17,125 bases of DNA. Source: Bacillota bacterium. Lineage in GTDB: Bacteria; Bacillota; Clostridia; Christensenellales; SZUA-584. A model generated the notes under the pieces. It made no database searches. It was not told the origin of the DNA and saw only the letters and a program-made list of their open reading frames with translations. The position numbers and the translations under genes are program-made. Numbering within the stretch: the stretch's first letter is position 1; the number at the start of each line of letters is the position of its first letter. Below are positions 15,208 through 17,125 of the stretch, piece after piece. The stretch spans positions 1-17,125 of the forward strand of contig JAEWQS010000072.1 in NCBI GenBank assembly GCA_023399095.1. Direction: 5' to 3'.

Positions 15208-15894
15208 ATGGCAGCTGAACAAAAAGATATGAAGAGATTCCCAATCATTTCTCCCTCCTTGCTGGCAGCGGGGTCAGACAATTATGCTGAGGAAATTGCC
15301 TGCGTGGAAAAGGCGGGTGCGCAATACCTGCATGTTGATGTGATGGACGGGCATTTTGTGCCCAATCTGTCCTTTGGGCCAAACATTGTGTCAGGAATCA
15401 GAGCGTACAGCGGGATGTTTTTTGACGTGCATTTGATGGTTGAAGAACCGCTAAAATTTGCTGAACCTTTTATCAAAGCCGGTGCTGACGGCATTACAAT
15501 TCATCCGGAAGCAGCGGACAATCCCAATGTTGTTTTGACCCTTTGCAAACAGCACGACGTGCAGTTCGGTTTGGCACTCAAGCCTGAAACCACGCTTAGA
15601 TCGGTTGAACAGTATCTGCCGGATTGCGATATTCTGTTGATCATGAGTATACAGCCGGGCTTTGGGGGGCAGCCGTTTATGCCCGATGCATTGGATCGAA
15701 TTGAGTATGCGCTAAAGATACGAGAAGAGATGAGTGCCCATTACAGAATCAGTGTCGACGGCGGTATCAACCTGACCACTGGAAAGCAATGCTTGCTGGC
15801 CGGTGCGGATATTCTTGTGGCGGGCAGTGCGATCTTCGGAAGCAAACATCCGGTTGAAGTAATTTCAGCTTTGAAAGGAGGACGTTGTTCGTGA
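15208..15894 (+). CDS. rpe: Ribulose-phosphate 3-epimerase family protein
   Basis: 228 residues, the usual size. All family motifs are present: ISPSLLAA, HVDVMDGHFVPN (42-53), DVHLMV (73-78), IQPGFGGQ (148-155), SVDGGIN (182-188) and LVAGSAIF. The metal ligands His42, Asp44, His75 and Asp184 are intact. The reaction is expected to be D-ribulose 5-phosphate to D-xylulose 5-phosphate, though close relatives (AlsE-like) epimerise hexulose phosphates. ATG 15208 has a weak ribosome site; ATG 15229 is an alternative that would drop seven residues. Being in this inducible operon, it is probably a pathway-dedicated paralogue. It overlaps the SIS gene by 4 nt. Confidence 0.93.
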   Translation: MAAEQKDMKRFPIISPSLLAAGSDNYAEEIACVEKAGAQYLHVDVMDGHFVPNLSFGPNIVSGIRAYSGMFFDVHLMVEEPLKFAEPFIKAGADGITIHPEAADNPNVVLTLCKQHDVQFGLALKPETTLRSVEQYLPDCDILLIMSIQPGFGGQPFMPDALDRIEYALKIREEMSAHYRISVDGGINLTTGKQCLLAGADILVAGSAIFGSKHPVEVISALKGGRCS

Positions 15895-16484
15895 AAGCAC
15901 AAGGCATAGAAGCGGCAAGACAGGCCTTTGAGATTGAAGCAGAATGTTTGAATGAGGCGTTTAGACATATAGATAAAAATCAGTTTGTGCGAGCGGTGGA
16001 AATACTATCGGCAGCTCCGAGAATTGCGGCGAGCGGCTGTGGGCATACGGGTATTGCCTGTCAGCATTTTGCGCATTTGATGTGCTGTATTGAGCGGTCG
16101 GCTCGGTTCATTTCTCCGTCCGAAGCGGTGCATGGGGCAACGGGATATCTACAAAAGGGCGATGTGATGCTGCTGGCTTCCCGCGGCGGCAAAACGGCCG
16201 AATTGATTCCTATTTTGCAAATATGCAGGAAAAAGGGTGTTACAGTGATCACGGTTACAGAGAATACAGATGCGCCGCTTGCTAAGGAAGCGGATATTGT
16301 ACTTAAGATGTATGTGAACCGTGAAACTGACAAATATAACTGCCAGGGAACAACGAGCAATACAATGCTCAATGCCTTGTTTGATGCGCTGCAGGCTGCA
16401 TTGATAGAGGAAATTGATTTTAAAAACGAGCAGTTTGCACTGGTACATCCGGGCGGCGCTGTCGGAGAAAAATTGAATCGATAG
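15891..16484 (+). CDS. SIS-domain sugar-phosphate isomerase (KdsD/GutQ-like, no CBS domains)
   Basis: 197 residues from GTG 15891, which overlaps the epimerase stop (GTGA) and follows GGAGG by 9 nt; a TTG at 15885 is too close to that site. It is a single SIS domain: SGCGHTG (48-54), SPSEAVHG with His81, SRGGKTAEL (97-105), TTSNTML (154-160) and the HPGGAVGEKL ending typical of arabinose-5-phosphate isomerases. The two C-terminal CBS domains of KdsD are absent. The expected reaction is an aldose-phosphate/ketose-phosphate interconversion such as arabinose 5-phosphate with ribulose 5-phosphate (inference). It is the last gene of the rightward operon; no clear terminator follows. Confidence 0.85.
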   Translation: MKAQGIEAARQAFEIEAECLNEAFRHIDKNQFVRAVEILSAAPRIAASGCGHTGIACQHFAHLMCCIERSARFISPSEAVHGATGYLQKGDVMLLASRGGKTAELIPILQICRKKGVTVITVTENTDAPLAKEADIVLKMYVNRETDKYNCQGTTSNTMLNALFDALQAALIEEIDFKNEQFALVHPGGAVGEKLNR

Positions 16485-16651
16485 CAAAAAAACTTGACTG
16501 TGCATTATATTTCCTTGTTACGTTAAACAAGAAAATATTTATGAAAACATGTAATAAAGAAAAACGGAATTATCCCTTCTTGTAGTGTTGTTTGCTTTTT
16601 ATTAATTGTTTTGTTATTATACCCATATGTTATCAAAAAGGAGTATGGGGT
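16485..16651. other. AT-rich intergenic gap after the operon
   Basis: 167 bp, visibly poorer in G+C than the operon. A small CTTGTT/AACAAG hairpin at about 16514-16531 has no T-run, so it is not a convincing terminator. The promoter of the next gene lies at the right end. Confidence 0.5.
16592..16620 (+). promoter_or_regulatory. Promoter of the small membrane-protein gene
   Basis: TTGCTT (16592-16597), a 17-bp spacer and TATTAT (16615-16620) resemble a sigma-A promoter. Its transcript would start about 25 bp before the AAGGAG ribosome site of the next gene. Confidence 0.55.
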
Positions 16652-16936
16652 ATGTCCGATTTTAAACCAGTAGATGGTGGCATAGAGATAAATGGTAAAT
16701 TTCACAGCAATAATGAACTAAAGAATTTTGCTAAGAAATGTCGTGAAAACCCACCTAAATTACATTTTGAATTTGAAGATATGGAAGAAAATCATATTAA
16801 TACAATGTTAACAAATATAAAACAAGCAAATAGAAAACGCTTTTGGTCAAATATAATTGCAGGAATTATAGGTGGCACCATAAGTGGAGCATTGGTTGCC
16901 TTATTGGTATATTTATTAACAAAACAAGCCGCTTAA
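16652..16936 (+). CDS. Small hypothetical protein with one C-terminal membrane segment
   Basis: 94 residues from ATG 16652, preceded by AAGGAG; the longer frame from 16592 would start inside the promoter. Residues 1-60 are polar and charged (INGKFHSNNELKNFAKK, then acidic FEFEDMEEN). Residues about 66-90 form one membrane helix with small-residue spacing (IAGIIGGTISGALVALL), ending KQAA. The layout is a soluble head with a tail anchor. I recognise no family. The base composition is much more AT-rich than the sugar operon, suggesting separate origin. Its 3' end overlaps the converging small gene by 21 bp. Confidence 0.7.
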   Translation: MSDFKPVDGGIEINGKFHSNNELKNFAKKCRENPPKLHFEFEDMEENHINTMLTNIKQANRKRFWSNIIAGIIGGTISGALVALLVYLLTKQAA

Positions 16937-17104
16937 TAATAAAATAACTATCGTTCCAGAAACAAAACCAGTCAAAGTAGAAACAATACCAATAATCATA
17001 CCTTTGAGAATGCTTTGATTTTCTCCCATTTGATAAACACTTAATAGCAATTCATCAAACGCTTCATTACCTGTATTTATAGCAAATCTTTTTATTTTAA
17101 TCAC
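16916..17104 (-). CDS. Small hypothetical hydrophobic protein, possibly partial
   Basis: 62 residues from GTG 17104. An AAGGAAAGGAG stretch lies just upstream, but the spacing is tight and the frame stays open to the window end, so the true start may lie outside. Residues 1-33 are mixed (FAINTGNEAFDELLLSVYQ), followed by a membrane segment (GMIIGIVSTLTGFVSGTIVILLL) and a short Cys-ending tail. There is no recognised family. It converges on and overlaps the preceding small gene and shares its soluble-head, membrane-tail layout and AT-rich composition. Confidence 0.5.
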   Translation of the reverse strand: MIKIKRFAINTGNEAFDELLLSVYQMGENQSILKGMIIGIVSTLTGFVSGTIVILLLSGLFC

Positions 17105-17125
17105 TCCTTTCCTTGTAATATTTTG

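Overview
This window looks like chromosomal DNA from a low-to-mid-GC Gram-positive anaerobe of the Clostridia. The support is strong AAGGAGG-type ribosome binding sites, consensus sigma-A promoters, a lipoprotein-type binding protein, InlB/Flg_new-type surface repeats and a class B sortase remnant. I cannot name a genus. The layout has three parts: a decayed surface and integration region (1-3191), a large sugar-uptake and catabolism cluster (3198-16484), and an AT-rich tail with two small membrane-protein genes (16485-17125).

Region 1-3191. The window opens inside a large surface protein with 225-bp tandem repeats, a Pro/Thr stalk and a C-terminal membrane anchor. Its sorting motif is degenerate (IPKAD where (L/I)PxTG is expected), and the sortase gene that would normally follow is a broken fragment. 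A gene-free stretch (1688-2142) holds a terminator-like hairpin, TACTACATTT repeats, the 3' half of a tRNA-Arg(CCU) gene that looks like an attachment site, and five direct plus one inverted copy of TTGCTAATT. After it lies a tyrosine integrase on the minus strand that lacks its N-terminus and carries a one-base frameshift. I read this as one edge of a dead integrative element.

Region 3198-16484. A LacI-family regulator sits at the centre. Going left on the minus strand are an amidohydrolase, a DUF4432 (aldose-epimerase-like) protein and an FGGY sugar kinase. Going right on the plus strand are the regulator, an RbsC/RbsA/RbsB-like ABC importer, an L-arabinose/fucose isomerase-like enzyme, a YjbQ paralogue, a triose-phosphate-isomerase-like protein, a second YjbQ paralogue, a ribulose-phosphate 3-epimerase and a SIS-domain sugar-phosphate isomerase. 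Two back-to-back consensus promoters lie in the divergent gap. Three copies of one palindromic operator (consensus GTGCACYCGNRTGCAY) lie before the left operon, in the leader of the regulator gene and before the importer, so the cluster appears to be a self-contained regulon. The inferred flow is import, aldose-to-ketose isomerisation, phosphorylation, then isomerisation and epimerisation of sugar phosphates towards the pentose phosphate pathway. The substrate is unknown; a pentose such as D-arabinose would fit several enzymes. The two unusual YjbQ proteins and the TIM-like protein are unexplained and are the most interesting part of the window.

Region 16485-17125. This stretch is visibly more AT-rich than the operon. 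It holds a promoter, a 94-residue protein with one C-terminal membrane segment, and a convergent, slightly overlapping small gene for another hydrophobic protein that may run off the window edge.
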